NCBI GenBank assembly: GCA_029876055.1
Contig: CM056874.1
Coordinates: forward strand, 6,014,001-6,078,000
Direction of reading: 5' to 3'
Source: Madurella fahalii
Taxonomy: Eukaryota > Ascomycota > Sordariomycetes > Sordariales
DNA length: 64,000 bases
Part shown: piece after piece, positions 1-11,399 of the stretch
Numbering within the stretch: position 1 is the stretch's first letter
Layout: the number at the start of each line of letters is the position of its first letter
Position numbers and translations under genes: made by a program
Notes under the pieces: generated by a model
The model's database searches: none
What the model was told of the DNA's origin: nothing
The model's input: the letters and a program-made list of their open reading frames with translations, nothing else

Positions 1-202
1 CATAGGGTCACACAACGCCCCCGTTCGAAGTTCCAAATAACATTCCATAGACCTCGGCATCCTTTCTCGGCGACGGAAAGCTAGCCTCGATTGTAAACTT
101 TACCTCACGGTCCCGCTCCCGCTTACCTAAGGCCACTCAGTTAACTTTGGCTCTCACACCAAGAGAGAGTGAGGGGACGACATCACCTAAACTAGAGAAT
201 CC

Positions 203-752
203 TTGACTGACAGAACCCCGAAATCGGAAGTAATCATGAAGAACACCGACCTCGACCCCCCGTCATCCTCATCACCACCACCAACCCCGGAACAGCAACA
301 ACAAAAACAAGCCGCGGCAGGCTTCCTCCGCTCCATCCTCAATAAGAACCTCCGTGTAACCACAACCGACTCACGCATGTTCTGGGGCACTTTCAAGTGT
401 ACCGACTCAGTGAGTCCCTCCAACTCCTAAACTCCGTCTCATTCGTACCTCCTAAACCGAAGCCAAGGAAAGCAATCTCATCCTCCAACACACCTACGAA
501 TACCGCCACCCAACTTCCCAGCAAATATCCGAAGCAGTAGCGGGTGGGGCAGACCCGAATAACACGGGCAAGGTCAAACTGGACATGACCTCACGGTATC
601 TCGGGCTGGTGGTGGTGCCGGGCCGCTATGTCGCGCGGATTGAGTTAGAGGAGTTTGCGAGCCAGAGGCGAGGGCGAGCATTCAAAGTTCAGGGATTGCA
701 AGGGCCCGGGAAACAGGGGATAGGAGCGGGGAAAGGAGTTGCGTCGGGGTAG
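203..752 (+). CDS. NAA38: LSM-domain NatC auxiliary subunit (Naa38-like)
   Basis: Two exons, 203-409 and 468-752, joined across a 58 bp intron (GTGAGT donor, AAG acceptor), give 163 residues. The core reads as an Sm fold: exon 1 ends in LRVTTTDSRMFWGTFKCTDS and exon 2 begins ESNLILQHTYEYR, with a second Sm-like stretch RYLGLVVVPGRYVARIE. This order (strand, WGTF-CTD, N-IL, EYR, LGLVVVPG) is the pattern of Naa38/LSMD1, the small subunit of the NatC N-terminal acetyltransferase, rather than of an spliceosomal Sm protein. The first 30 residues are Pro/Ser/Gln-rich and the last 30 Gly/Arg/Lys-rich, so only the middle is likely folded. An in-frame ATG at 236 is an alternative start. It converges with PIL1. 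Function is inferred from family likeness. Confidence 0.8.
410..467 (+). other. intron of the NAA38-like gene
   Basis: The donor GTGAGT follows codon 69 and an acceptor CAAG precedes GAA AGC AAT. Removing the 58 bp restores a continuous Sm fold. Without splicing the reading frame stops at 428-430, inside the fold. Confidence 0.75.
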
Positions 753-1326
753 AGGTTGGTTGAGCGTGTTAATCTGGTAGGAGCTTAAATATTGATATCA
801 CAATTGTAAGTGACATGCCACCGGTACCGCGTCACCGATAAACAGGGACAATGGCAAAAGAATCCGGCCGAAAACAGATAAATATATCATGTGCACAAGG
901 GAGTCGACACCACGAGTAATTGCACGAAACGCGTGCAGTTGCGGCAACCCCCTCGCTCCCAAAGTCGCCGATTGCCATTCCCGACCCTTCCTTTCGCTCG
1001 CTCGCTCGCCCAAGAACCATCCATCAAACCAAATCCACCGTCCACCCGTATGTGCCGTTCAGTCATTACCAAATTACGCTGCAATCGGTGTTCGTGAGAG
1101 AGAGGGCTCGCCGTTTCTAGCAAAGTAGAGAAACCAGCCCACCCATCCCGCAAGAAAAGAGATCTTTGTGCGTGCGTGCGTGCGGAGTACGTGTGTATGT
1201 ATGTGTGTCCCGAAACTTCCAACTCGATCCCTTGTTACCCACTGTCGCTGTCGTCATCGTAACCATCGTCAAGAAACGTACGCAACGGATCGCCTGAAGC
1301 CTTTCCCCTCTCAAAAGGCCCCCATG
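753..1326. other. convergent 3' spacer, NAA38/PIL1
   Basis: No gene is recognised. It should hold both 3' UTRs. A short TGCG microsatellite lies around 1167-1185. Overlapping ORFs on both strands here have no recognisable protein motif. Confidence 0.6.
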
Positions 1327-2728
1327 CTAAGCAACAATCGGATCCTGATTCCGTCCCCTACTGCCCTCCCCATTCAACGTCTCACTATCCACCACCGAAT
1401 GGCTCGGCGCATCCATCTCATCCTCCTCTTCCTCCTCCTCCCCCTCATCCCCATACCCCTCCTCCTTATGATGCGACCCCGCGGGGATCCACTGGTCCCG
1501 ATCGTTCAGCGGGGCGTCCTGCGCCGACAGGTCGTGGCCGAGGCCGCCCAGCTGCGCATGCTGGCCCTCGCTGCGCGCCCGGATGCCGTTCCGCCGGCGC
1601 TGCGACAGGGTGCGGGCGCGGGTCGAGAGCTTGGCCGACACGGCGGCGTTCTGCGTGACCCAGTTGGTCAGAGCGTCCTCACAGTCCTGGATGATGGCTT
1701 TGGAGGCCTCGTAGCCGTCGTAGGCGGCGCGCGTCTCGCCGGGCGTCACGGGCGTGTCGTCGATCAGCTCGAGCAGGTGCTTGCCGTAGCCGGCGATGAT
1801 GGCCACCTTTTCGCAGTGCTCGCGCAGCGCGTCGAACTGGTACGTGTAGGCGGCCTTGATCTTCTCGCGCGTGATGTTGGACAACTGGGCTTCAGCCACG
1901 AGGGACTCGGCTTCGGCGCGGACCAGTTCCTGCTCGAGCACGACGATGCGCGGCGAGTTGGGTTCCTTGTACTTTAGCTGGGCGATCTGGTCGGTGATTT
2001 TTTGCTTTCCTGTTCGCGGGAGGTTAGCATGGGACGGGGGTTGTTGGAAGGAGATTTGGAGACGTACTGTCTCTGCTGGGTTGCACCGAAGCTTCTATAT
2101 TCCTAATACTCTTCATAGTGATGCGGTACTGGTCGTATCTGTCGACGTATTGGTCCTCGAGCTCGCCAATCTCATATAGCAGAACGCCCAATTTGTCTGT
2201 GACATCGGAGACATCCTCGTCGCAGGCCTCGCCCCAGATTGACAGTTGTTGCTGTGAAAAGTCTTATTAGCTACCGCTCGACCTGAACAGCGTGGGCGAC
2301 TGTGCAAACGTACGGCAACTTCCATTCGCTCCTTGGCCACCAATTCTAGACTTCGCATAACGTTCTTCTCCATCTTGACGAGTTGCGACAGTTTCTTTGC
2401 GAGGTCGGGCCCGAAGGCGCCGGCCGTGTTTCGTCGCAGAGCATGTCCTAATCCTCCTGTTAACCACCCCAACAATGAGTGCCGCGCCCAAAAAAAGATT
2501 TCGAATCACGATAGCAAGCTTGCAGGGTAGGAGACCGGGTGCAGCTCACCGATTCCACCTCGGCCGAAGAGGCGATGCGATTTCGTGCTCGACGGCGGCG
2601 GCGGCGGATTCTGTTCCCGACTTGTCAGACCTGAACCATCAATCACTGAGTGCAAATCTCTCTCCCGGTACCTGAATCTGTGACGCGGTTGGCGCCCGCG
2701 TGGCGCGCATAGAATATGTCCGATGCAT
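1327..2728 (-). CDS. PIL1: eisosome core component Pil1 (BAR-type scaffold)
   Basis: Five exons on the minus strand, 2728-2672, 2610-2550, 2447-2314, 2251-2068 and 2009-1327, give 372 residues. The N-terminus MHRTYSMRATRAPTASQIQ followed by NPPPPPSSTKS and FGRGGIGHALRRNTAGAFGP is the hallmark Pil1/LSP1 start, and this fixes the 57 bp first exon and the start codon. The body (KKLSQLVKMEKNVMRSLELV, QQLSIWGEACDEDVSDV, YQFDALREHCEKVAIIAGYG, LLELIDDTPVTPGETRAAYD) is the BAR domain that polymerises under the plasma membrane and binds PI(4,5)P2. The C-terminus has a run of acidic residues (GDEGEEEEEEDE), as in fungal homologues. The gene is divergent from the KMT6 gene. A SUR7-family gene, another MCC/eisosome component, lies 13 kb away. 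Confidence 0.95.
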
Positions 2729-4202
2729 TGCGACAACCGGGTCACTGGTGACGGGGGGAATGATCGATCGTTTTGTTTTGGCTTGGCGCTGCGTGACGAT
2801 GGATGTTGGATGTAGCTTGCTTCAACTCAATTGCGCGGGGGAGAAATCCGAGTAGCGTAAGGTTTTCTGCGTAAAGCTTTGAAGATTTTGGGTTCAAGTT
2901 GCTCGGGGGTTCGCGAAACAAAGGGGTTGCACCGGGAGCAGGGAACCTCCCAAGAAACGGACCAGGCATCGTTTATGTGCGACGGTGAGTGTGCGGCGGC
3001 GACAGTCCAGTAAATGACGTCGGTGTGCGACGCTGCGGCAGCGCCCAGGCTGTTTGTGGTCTAGGACCGCTGCCTCTTTAGCATCTGCCCACAAAATGGT
3101 GCCCAACACGTGTTGATGTGGAATTGCAACAGGGGGGGGGAATAGCTTGGGAGCCCTGACAACCGCTGGGTCCATTTCAGTAGCTAAAATATTTACCTCT
3201 ACTGTACACTAGTATCAAAGCATGGCTTCACTTTGGTGCTACGCATATCCCTTATTTTCCAGTTATTTTTATTTATTTATTTAATTTTTTTTTTTTTTTT
3301 TCAATAAAAGGTCTTTTCTCCTTAACCGATCGCACGAGGGTGGGACTTGGCTGACATCCTCGATCACGATAAAGGACCGGTTCTTGAACACGGAACCAGA
3401 CAGAACAACCAACCTAATCTAGAGGCGAAGGTCAAGGAATGAACAACCTCTACATAACGTACCCTTACCGATTATGAGGTGTTTGAAAAAGCGAACAGCT
3501 GGCGGCATCCATCAATCAGAGCATTCAGTCTCTGTGAATTCAATAAGCCAGACATCACTGAATCTGTGCAATGTAAAGTGGGTGAAGTGAGCGACGCTGG
3601 ATGGGGAATAGCGGTCCTCTGGTCACGTGCGTGGTTGGCGATGGCTGGTATCTACTGCCGTGCTCAACTTCACTTATTAATCGGACGACATAAAGCGTCA
3701 ATCCAAGAGCGTTTGCAATGCCAGTGCCGACCAGCCACCGGGTCAACTCCAAACAAAGGCTCTTGCCCTCCTTTGCTTGCGGAAGACCCCTGTCAGACTG
3801 AAAAATAACGTGGCCCGTGCGCTGTCATTTTTCGGCTTGGTGGGGCCGAGAAATCGCGTCGCTTCACTCATCGCGTCTCAGCTGCAATTCAGCCTTCATG
3901 ACCATCGCCAGAACCAGGCCGACAACAAGGAATCTCGGCATCACGGCAGTCGGCAGTCGGCAGACCATCGACACAGTTTGTCATCTTACCGTGACTGCCA
4001 AATAGGAGCCATGCGGGTGACGGTTGCCCACGAGGCGTAACCAATTGAATTCAGAGGCTCCCGCCATTCATCGTCTTGGTCGACACCCGTCTTCCGGCCA
4101 CGACGACAATTCCCAGTAGACAAGAAGCACGCCACGGGATCTTGTCCGGGGGGTTGCGCCGTTTGATGCGCCAACGGTAGAACCCCTGGATCGAAATAAG
4201 AG
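2729..4202. promoter_or_regulatory. divergent intergenic region PIL1 / KMT6
   Basis: This 1.47 kb lies between two divergent start codons and should contain both promoters and leaders. A 17-T tract sits at 3285-3301, just after an A/T-rich TTTATTTATTTAA stretch. No tRNA and no coding exon was recognised. The 109-codon ORF at 3479-3808 begins with GTG and has no known motif. Confidence 0.55.
3285..3301 (+). repeat. poly-T tract (17 T)
   Basis: An uninterrupted run of T in the PIL1/KMT6 divergent spacer, next to a TTTA-repeat stretch. Such tracts can exclude nucleosomes in promoters; that role is inferred. Confidence 0.8.
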
Positions 4203-7200
4203 ATGGGCAAGGGACCAATGTCCTCCATCGACGACAATGTTGTCGACCTCACCATGGATACCTCGTCCGAGGACGGCTTGACTGCCGACGAGGTCGTGGT
4301 TGCTGCAACCACCGTAGTCGGAAATCCCGATTCCATCCGTGCGCAGCAGCCATCGCCCTTGGAGCGACGATCGCAGCGGCGCAACTCGGCTCCGCCTTCA
4401 AAGTCGAGTAGAGCGCCGACCCCTTCGCACAGGCCGACACCTAACGTATCGCCTGCGGCCAGGTCCACAGCCCGAGCGGCTGATGGAACCCCTTCTAGAC
4501 CGCCTCGCTTCTCTACACGGGATGAGATTCGAGACTCGCAATCGCCTCCTCCCAGCACCAAACCCCCAGCCCAGCCACAATTACACCAGCATCCCACTCC
4601 GGAATCATCAGGCCGATCATCCAGAGGCCGTCAGACGCCCAGCACCCAGACTCCCAAGCGAATGGAATGGACGGTCGAGAAAGTCGCCGACGCTCTCGCC
4701 GCTCTTGCCGAGGATGTTGGCCAAGGTCACGCCCGCCTGGTCAACTTTGCGCTTGAGGAAGCCGACAAGAAGGTGCCCCGGCCGAGACATCATAGCACAG
4801 TCGATGTTTTTGCTTCAATGCAATCTATTGCTATTGATAGTAGCAGCACTCCGCCGCCTGACCTAGAGACGATGGCGGTGAAGTTCAAGGTAAGTTACGC
4901 CCGAGCCATGTTGGCCGTGCCGCCCTCGTCATGCAAATCTGATTGCTAGAGCAGCAACACAGCGGGGAATATGGCAAATCAAAAGGCAACGGCCGCCGCT
5001 TCCTCTACCCTGTCGTCCCCATCAAGCCGGATAGGGAGGCTGTCCCAGGGTACAGATTCCATCACGTGGAAATCCGCAAGAATGTTCTTGCACCCAACTC
5101 GATGCTGAACTTTGTTCCTCATCTCCGCGATGTGGACCCCAACTCGGCGGAGGAAAAGAAGTACAGCAACTGGCTCATTGACCTCGAGAACCTGGACAGC
5201 AAGTCTGGCTTCCAGACTCAAAACCGGACCCAGAGGTTGGCCAAGAGGGCCCAGAACGAATACGCCGCCACGCTGTCGACGTATCTTGAGCCATGGCTGC
5301 GCAAACTGGCGATCGATGGCTGCACAAAGTCCACTCTCATCCGGTACATGGCAACACAACCAGAAAATGATAATACTATCACGCCGCAGCAAAAGTCCAG
5401 CCTGCTCGGCACGCATAGCGCCGACATTGGCTCCCCTCATGCAAGGAGAGGCGCCAAGATTTTCACAGAAGCCTTTGATCGCGTCTTCAACAATGATAAG
5501 ATTGTGCTGAGGCGCGTGAGTCTGCGCGACGTCCTCATGCTCGACAAGTCGGTCGAACCCATCCTGGACAACAAACGGGCTAAAGAAGTGCCAAGCGCTC
5601 AAAAGCCTCGCGACGAGGCCCTTATGCAAAAGACTATAGAGTCGCTAGGGAGCTACTCGACTCTAGGATGCCTGATCTGTTTCAGCCATGACTGTGAACA
5701 CGGCGAGATTGAGCGTGATAACCAGAAACGGTGCTTCTCGCTCGAAGAAATAGGGGGACTTGCGCCGACACTGAGAGAGAAGTGGGCAGCCCAGGTTGAA
5801 GCCCAGAAAAACAGCCAATCTGACGGCATGGCCAACCGGCCGACACATCAACCGTGCAGAAACCAGTGCTACCGAAGCTACGATACCGGCAATCCCAACC
5901 AGGCCGTCGAGCCATGGACTGAGAACGAGGTCAGCGTGCTTGAGTGGGTGTTTGCGACAGTCGGCTATAGCTCGTCGCTGAAAGCCCAGTGTTTTGTGGG
6001 TGCAGTGCTGGGCCGGCCCTGCTGGGACGTGCATCGCAAGTTCAAGGAGTTGGACCTCACGCTGCCTCCAATCGAGCCGCGCGCTGAGCCGCCAAGGCCC
6101 AAACCTTTATCCTGGTATGACCGCAAGAAGAAGCAGCTCCTGGGCGACTGGCAGGATGCTACCATCACTCACGAGCATGCGGTGCGTGAACTCTACGCAC
6201 CGTGCCACCACGACGGCCCATGTACAGCGGCCAATGGATGCCCGTGCGCCTCGGCCGGCTCTCATCCCGTGCTTTGCGAGCGCTTCTGTCTATGCACAGC
6301 AGAAGAGTGCGCACTCAAGTTCACGGGATGCGCTTGCCATTCGTCCGGCAAGACGTGTCTTCAACGGCAAAAGGAAGGGAGACCATGTATCTGTGTGCAG
6401 CTCAACCGAGAGTGCGATCCTGTCCTCTGCAGGGGGTGCGGTGCGAAGGAGAGGGCCGACCCCGAGAATGCGTACGACGAGCAGCTTCACTCCACCGGAT
6501 GCCAGAACGTCGCCTTGCAGCGCGGTGCAGCCAAGACGGTCCTTCTTGGCAAGTCACAGCTCGAGTGTTGCGGGTACGGTCTTTTCGCTGCCGAAGACAT
6601 TGCCCAAGACGAGTTTGTCATCGAATACACTGGCGAGCTTATTAGTCACGATGAAGGCGTGCGCCGTGAGCACCGCCGCGGCGATGTCTTTGACGAGGAG
6701 AACAAAGTCTCGTACCTATTCACCTTGCTCGAGCAAGAGGGCATCTGGGTCGATGCTGCCATGTACGGCAATCTCAGCCGATACATCAACCATGCATCCG
6801 AGGCGTGCAACATCATGCCAAAGATCATGTACGTCAACCACGAGTTCCGTATTAAGTTCTCGGCCCTCCGCGACATCAAGGCCGGCGAAGAGCTATTCTT
6901 CAACTATGGCGACAATTTCCCCAACCTGACGAAGAAGCTCGTCGAACGCAATGAAAGGTCGGCCGACGCGAATAAGAACGCCACCGGGCAGAAGCGCAAA
7001 GGCGGCGCGCAGCGTGGCACCGCGCGCAAGACGACGTCCAAGGCGAACGGGGAGGGCATCGACTTCGCCCCAGATGGACGCGAGGACGACGAAGACCCCT
7101 GGCTGCGTGATGACTGGCTGCAAGATCTGGCTCCGGTCGATGACGACGACGTGGGTGACGACTGGGAGGACCACAACCCCAAACGCCGTAAGAAGCGCGG

Positions 7201-8158
7201 TGGCAAACGTCCAGGTGCCGGGCGCAAAAAGAAGCAACCGCAGCCCCCAGCCACAACAACCGAGACGGGCGACGATATCAGCCCCGGCTCACAACTACGC
7301 ACCGAGCTCAACAGCAGCCAGCAGCAAGGCCAGAACGGAAACCCGCTCAACCCCACAACCCCGACTCGCCGTCGCACCCTCAAGCGCTCCTACGCGAGCA
7401 TGCTAAACCCCCTGCAGAGCTTCTCCGGTTCCGAAGCCCAAGCCGGCAGCACGCCCGCCACCAGTGATGGCGCCGCCCTTGTGGTTAAAAAGGTGTCCAA
7501 ACGAGGTGGCGCCCGTCCTGGCGCAGGACGTAAGCCTAAGCACCCTCGTCCGCCCGGCGCGCCGCCGAAAGGCAGCGGCAAATCCACCACGACCACCGCG
7601 ACCACTACAACCGCCAACTCCGCCTCCAAAACCGGCGAGCCGGACACGCCGCGCAACAACCAAAGCCTGAACTACCGTTCTCCCAAACCAAACAGCGCCA
7701 TCGTCACCATCTCTCTACCCCCCGGTGCCCTAGGGGCGGCGGGAAGGAAGCGAAAAGCCGCCGAGCTGGAAACCGAGTCCCCTTCCAGCATCACCGCCGC
7801 CGCCACATCCTCTACCACCGCCACCACCTCCTCTACCACCACCACCTCAGCAACGATAACAACAACCTCCACCACAGCCACAACCCCAGCGGCAAGCGTA
7901 GGCCCCTACAGACAGGACACGTTCCAGCCCATCTTCGACGACGCCGCGTCGTCCACCAGCGGACGTGGTCTCCGCGGCGGGAGCAGCTCAGGAATGGGAG
8001 GACACAGCCGCGGCGGGAGCAGTGCGGGAACAGGAACAGGAAGCGGCACACGAGGTGCGAGCTACGACGACGGCGACGACGACGAAGAGGAGAGCATGGT
8101 CGACCGATCGGCGCGCAAGAGGCAGAAGCCGCTGCGGTACAGGGACGAGGAGGAGTAG
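4203..8158 (+). CDS. KMT6: H3K27 methyltransferase, E(z)/KMT6 type
   Basis: Exon 1 is 4203-4889 and exon 2 is 4952-8158, with an intron of about 62 bp (GTAAGT donor; the acceptor is placed at TAGAG to keep frame). The product is about 1297 residues. Residues 645-755 hold a cysteine-rich CXC/pre-SET region (CHHDGPC, NGCPC, CLCTAEEC, GCACHSSGKTC, CDPVLCRGCG). A SET domain follows at about 757-892 with GYGLFAAEDI, the active-site YINHAS near residue 839 and NYGD near 879. CXC directly before SET is the E(z)/EZH2 arrangement of the Polycomb repressive complex 2 catalytic subunit, called SET-7 or KMT6 in fungi. The roughly 400-residue tail after SET is unusual for animal E(z): it is basic, Thr/Ala-rich and carries two AT-hook-like repeats (GGKRPGAGRKKK, GGARPGAGRKPK). 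The first 225 residues look disordered. Confidence 0.9.
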
Positions 8159-9734
8159 GTCTTTGGCTTCGTCCCTCTGCGCCGTCGCTAAGGCTGTCTG
8201 TCTGGCTGGCTGGCTGGTTGGTTTAGGCACGTGCAGTGTGGCGCGGGTGGTTTGCTCTGATATGCGTTAGAGAGGGGGGTAGAGGAAGCAGGGAAGGGAG
8301 GGCGGAATCGTCAGGTTAGACGGTGCATTTTAGGTGTCTGGTAACAAGGTGCCGGGGCGCCAGGGAAAGCAAAGAGGAAAGCAGAGAGAGGGGGATTGTA
8401 GCAAACGCGAGAGAGAGAGAGAGAGAGACAGAGAGAGGGGGAGGGGGGGGGGGGGGCAGAGCGGCCCGTCAACTAAGTAATAAGGGAGCTCGGCAGCTAG
8501 CTTGCTACTTCAACTCTGGTTAGTTGATAGGTAGGTGAGGGCGGGAACCACGGCATCATCGATTGTTGACACATAACTCGGTGGGGCGCGTTTTCAGGGC
8601 GGTGCTGTTCAGGGCTGGTGGTCTTTTTTTTTCCTCTACTTTTTTTTCCTTTCTACTTTCCCTAGATTTTAGAGCAAGGAGTTGGGGACGAGGATAGCAA
8701 CGCGCAAAGAGAACTCGAGCTATGGCCAGTACGGTAATTTGCTTCACGCCGTGTGCGTTGGTTCCCATGTCCCCCTGTTGCGCTGACAAGAGAACAACAA
8801 CAATGTGTAGCAGAAAATCAACAACCATTCCTCACTAAATTAGCGTGGGCTACCAACAATCTGAAAGCACCAAAACTAAAGCGAAACTAACCCATAGACG
8901 TGAAATGGGAGTCGCAACGCTCATGAAAGGAGAGAAAAAAACTTCGGGAGAAAGTGCCGGATGAGCGAACCAAGGTTATAGGTATAGGTATGGGAAACAT
9001 TATAGACCCGAGCTGCTTCGTTCATACGAGCAGCACCACCACCATGTACATCGCCAAACTCCTTTTTCTCCCTGCCCGGGCTGCTTGTTCCGTTTTTCCT
9101 CCTTTTACAGATCGGATACGAAACGGACCACCAAGACAGCAAGCGGCCGTTATTTGTTCGTCTCCTACCGTCTCCAACTCGTCCTTCCTTGAAGCAACCC
9201 CCGCGCCCTGCACCTTGGGTAATACACCCCCCCCCTCCAACTGTACATAACAGTTGCAAAGCAGAAATGGCGGTAGCGGACGCTTAACAAAGCCAGGCCG
9301 TGTTGACGAAAGCGAATCCAGTGGTTATAGCAATATTGTCGCTGCCCAGTTTGGGCCTCCCAAATCGGGTACCATCGGATAACGGGTCTTGTCCTGGTGC
9401 CGAAAAGGCGTCCCATCCATCTTGTCCTTGACCTCCCCTAGTCGCCAGGGTCTCTGCGTTACGTATTATCTGACGCCGGGAGAAAACAGCATATCCTGTC
9501 GGTTCATTCTCGTTTATCACATTCGCCTGCTCGTGTGCACATCAAGCCACACCATTCACTACCAGACGAAGTCCGCGAATCGGCCATGTGTGGTGCTTTG
9601 GTGCTGCAGGAAGCCTGCTGCTCCCACTAAATATGAGTCCAATGCGTCTTCTCGTGCTAAAACGACGCACTCGACGCCGCGCCGCTCACCGCTCAGACGC
9701 TCTGGGGATACACATTTGCGGGCTTGAAGATGTG
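8159..9734. other. convergent spacer KMT6 / PPZ1
   Basis: 1.58 kb of presumed 3' UTR sequence between two stop codons. It contains a (GA)n run at 8409-8440, a poly-G run at 8443-8456 and CTGG repeats near 8200-8220. No coding exon was recognised on either strand. Confidence 0.6.
8409..8456 (+). repeat. (GA)n microsatellite followed by poly-G
   Basis: An almost perfect GA dinucleotide run, one AC interruption, then GAGAGAGGGGGA and 14 G. It lies about 250 bp after the KMT6 stop codon, probably in the 3' UTR. Confidence 0.85.
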
Positions 9735-11399
9735 TTAGTGGAGCAAAGACGGAGAAGAGAACCGCTGGGAAACGGAGCGTACCGGACTGTTGAGCATTTG
9801 GTTCCTTTTATTCCTGCCCTTCTTGATGTGGTTCTTGAGAGCATTCGAATCCAGGGGCTTGAGCAGCTCAAAACTGCAAAGAAGCTCCGTGGATACCGAC
9901 ATGACAGCCCCCCAATTGTCGAACTCTCCGCAGTACTAGGATCCGATAGTCAAAATTGACAAAGACGAGTCGCGGCTACTCACATTAGGCGCACTAAAGA
10001 CGGTGACTAGGACGCGATCGGTGAAGAACTCATAGCCGTCTTCGACTACCATGTGTGCTCGGCAGACGAGATCAAAGTCGTTGGTGGCCAGGAAATCTGT
10101 AATGACCTTCTTACCAAAGCAGTAGCTGACACCTCTTTCGTTCGCCTCCCAATCCTGTTCCATATCAGCCGGGTCAGACCACAGCAAGTCGTTCAAAAGC
10201 CCGTAATCGGGCACATCCGTCGGACGCGCAATGTTCCGGATATCGTCCATGTGGCTGAGAGCGGGGGACAGGCCGCCGTGAACGCAGAAGATCTTGGCCG
10301 CGACGATGGCAGCGATGGGGAGCGTGTTGAATGTGTCAACAAAGGTTTTCCAGATCTTCACGTTGCATCTCCGCTTGCATTCATCGTAGAAGCCGTAGAC
10401 GCGCGTGACGTTGGCGCATTCATGGTTGCCGCGAAGCAGGAAGAAATTCTCCGGGTACTTGAGCTTGTAGCAGAGCAGAAGCAGGATGGTCTCAAGGGAC
10501 TGTTTCCCGCGATCCACGTAGTCGCCAAGGAACAGGTAGTTTGTGTTGGGCGGGAAACCACACATCTCGAACATGCGGATGAGATCCGTGTACTGACCGT
10601 GAACATCCCCGACAATCTTGACGGGAGCATCCAGCTCGAGGAGGGCTGGCTGGGAAAGGAGGCACTCCCTGGCACGGTGGCAAATGGCTGTGATCTCGGC
10701 ATTCTTGAGGCAGACGCTCTTGGTGACCTTGCCTGCATAGGCAGCATCCAGCAACCGCTTGATGAAGTCGTCGAGGTCGATGTCCTTGATCTCGCTCATC
10801 GCAATGCCAGAGGCGGCTTCCTCCTTGATAGATTCCCGCGGGGAAGTGACCGAAACCAGGTTGACGACATCCTCACGCTTTACGAGGATGCTCTGTCCGG
10901 GCGGCTGTGAAACCAGGGTGGAGTTAACAGCGCCAGAAGGCGGCTTGTCCGAAACATGGTCAACCTCCCCGCTAGCCTGGGCGGCAGAGACGTCGCGGTG
11001 TCCCGCCCTGATGGACGCCGACTGAACGGGCGATGGGGGAGGCGCATCGACCATGGGCGGGGAATTCAGGATGGCAGTGTCGACCGACGCAGGTGAGGTT
11101 GGAGACGGAACCGAGTCAGCACGGCTAGCGCGGGTCTGAGACGATCTCCCGCTCCTCCCCGACTTGACCGAAGCTGCATCCGACTTCTCGGGGGTGTCCC
11201 CGTTCGCAAGGACCGTAGAGCTCCTAGGACTGTCCGTCTTACCCGAACCCGGAATCTTGGAGCGGAGAGAGCGGAACGAGCGGGACGACTCTCTCGTGTC
11301 GGACCTGCTGAAGGACGGGTACGACTGGAAGCTTTCCTCGCCGTTGCCGGAAGCCTTGGAAGACGCCGCACCGGCATCCTTGGAAGATTGGTTGCCCAT
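9735..11399 (-). CDS. PPZ1: PPZ-type serine/threonine protein phosphatase
   Basis: Two exons, 11399-9984 and 9935-9735, flank a 48 bp intron (GTGAGT, CCTAG) and give 538 residues. The first 200 residues are Ser-rich and disordered and start MGNQSSK, with Gly2 positioned for N-myristoylation as in yeast Ppz1. The PP1-like catalytic domain spans about 206-505, with metal-binding motifs GDVHGQY (about 266), GDYVDRG (294) and RGNHE (322), and then HGGLSP and SAPN. Exon 2 restores [14 protein letters not shown], the PP1 C-terminal block. Long Ser-rich N-terminus plus PP1 core separates PPZ from plain PP1. In yeast Ppz1 controls K+ transport, salt tolerance and cell-wall signalling and is held by Hal3-type inhibitors; that role is by family only. 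Two out-of-frame upstream ATGs overlap the start codon. Confidence 0.93.

Noticed and set aside
1168..1977. 269-codon plus-strand ORF antisense to PIL1
   Set aside because: It mirrors the high-GC third positions of the PIL1 last exon and has no family motif.
3479..3808. 109-codon plus ORF in the PIL1/KMT6 spacer
   Set aside because: It starts with GTG, has no motif and no plausible splice extension.
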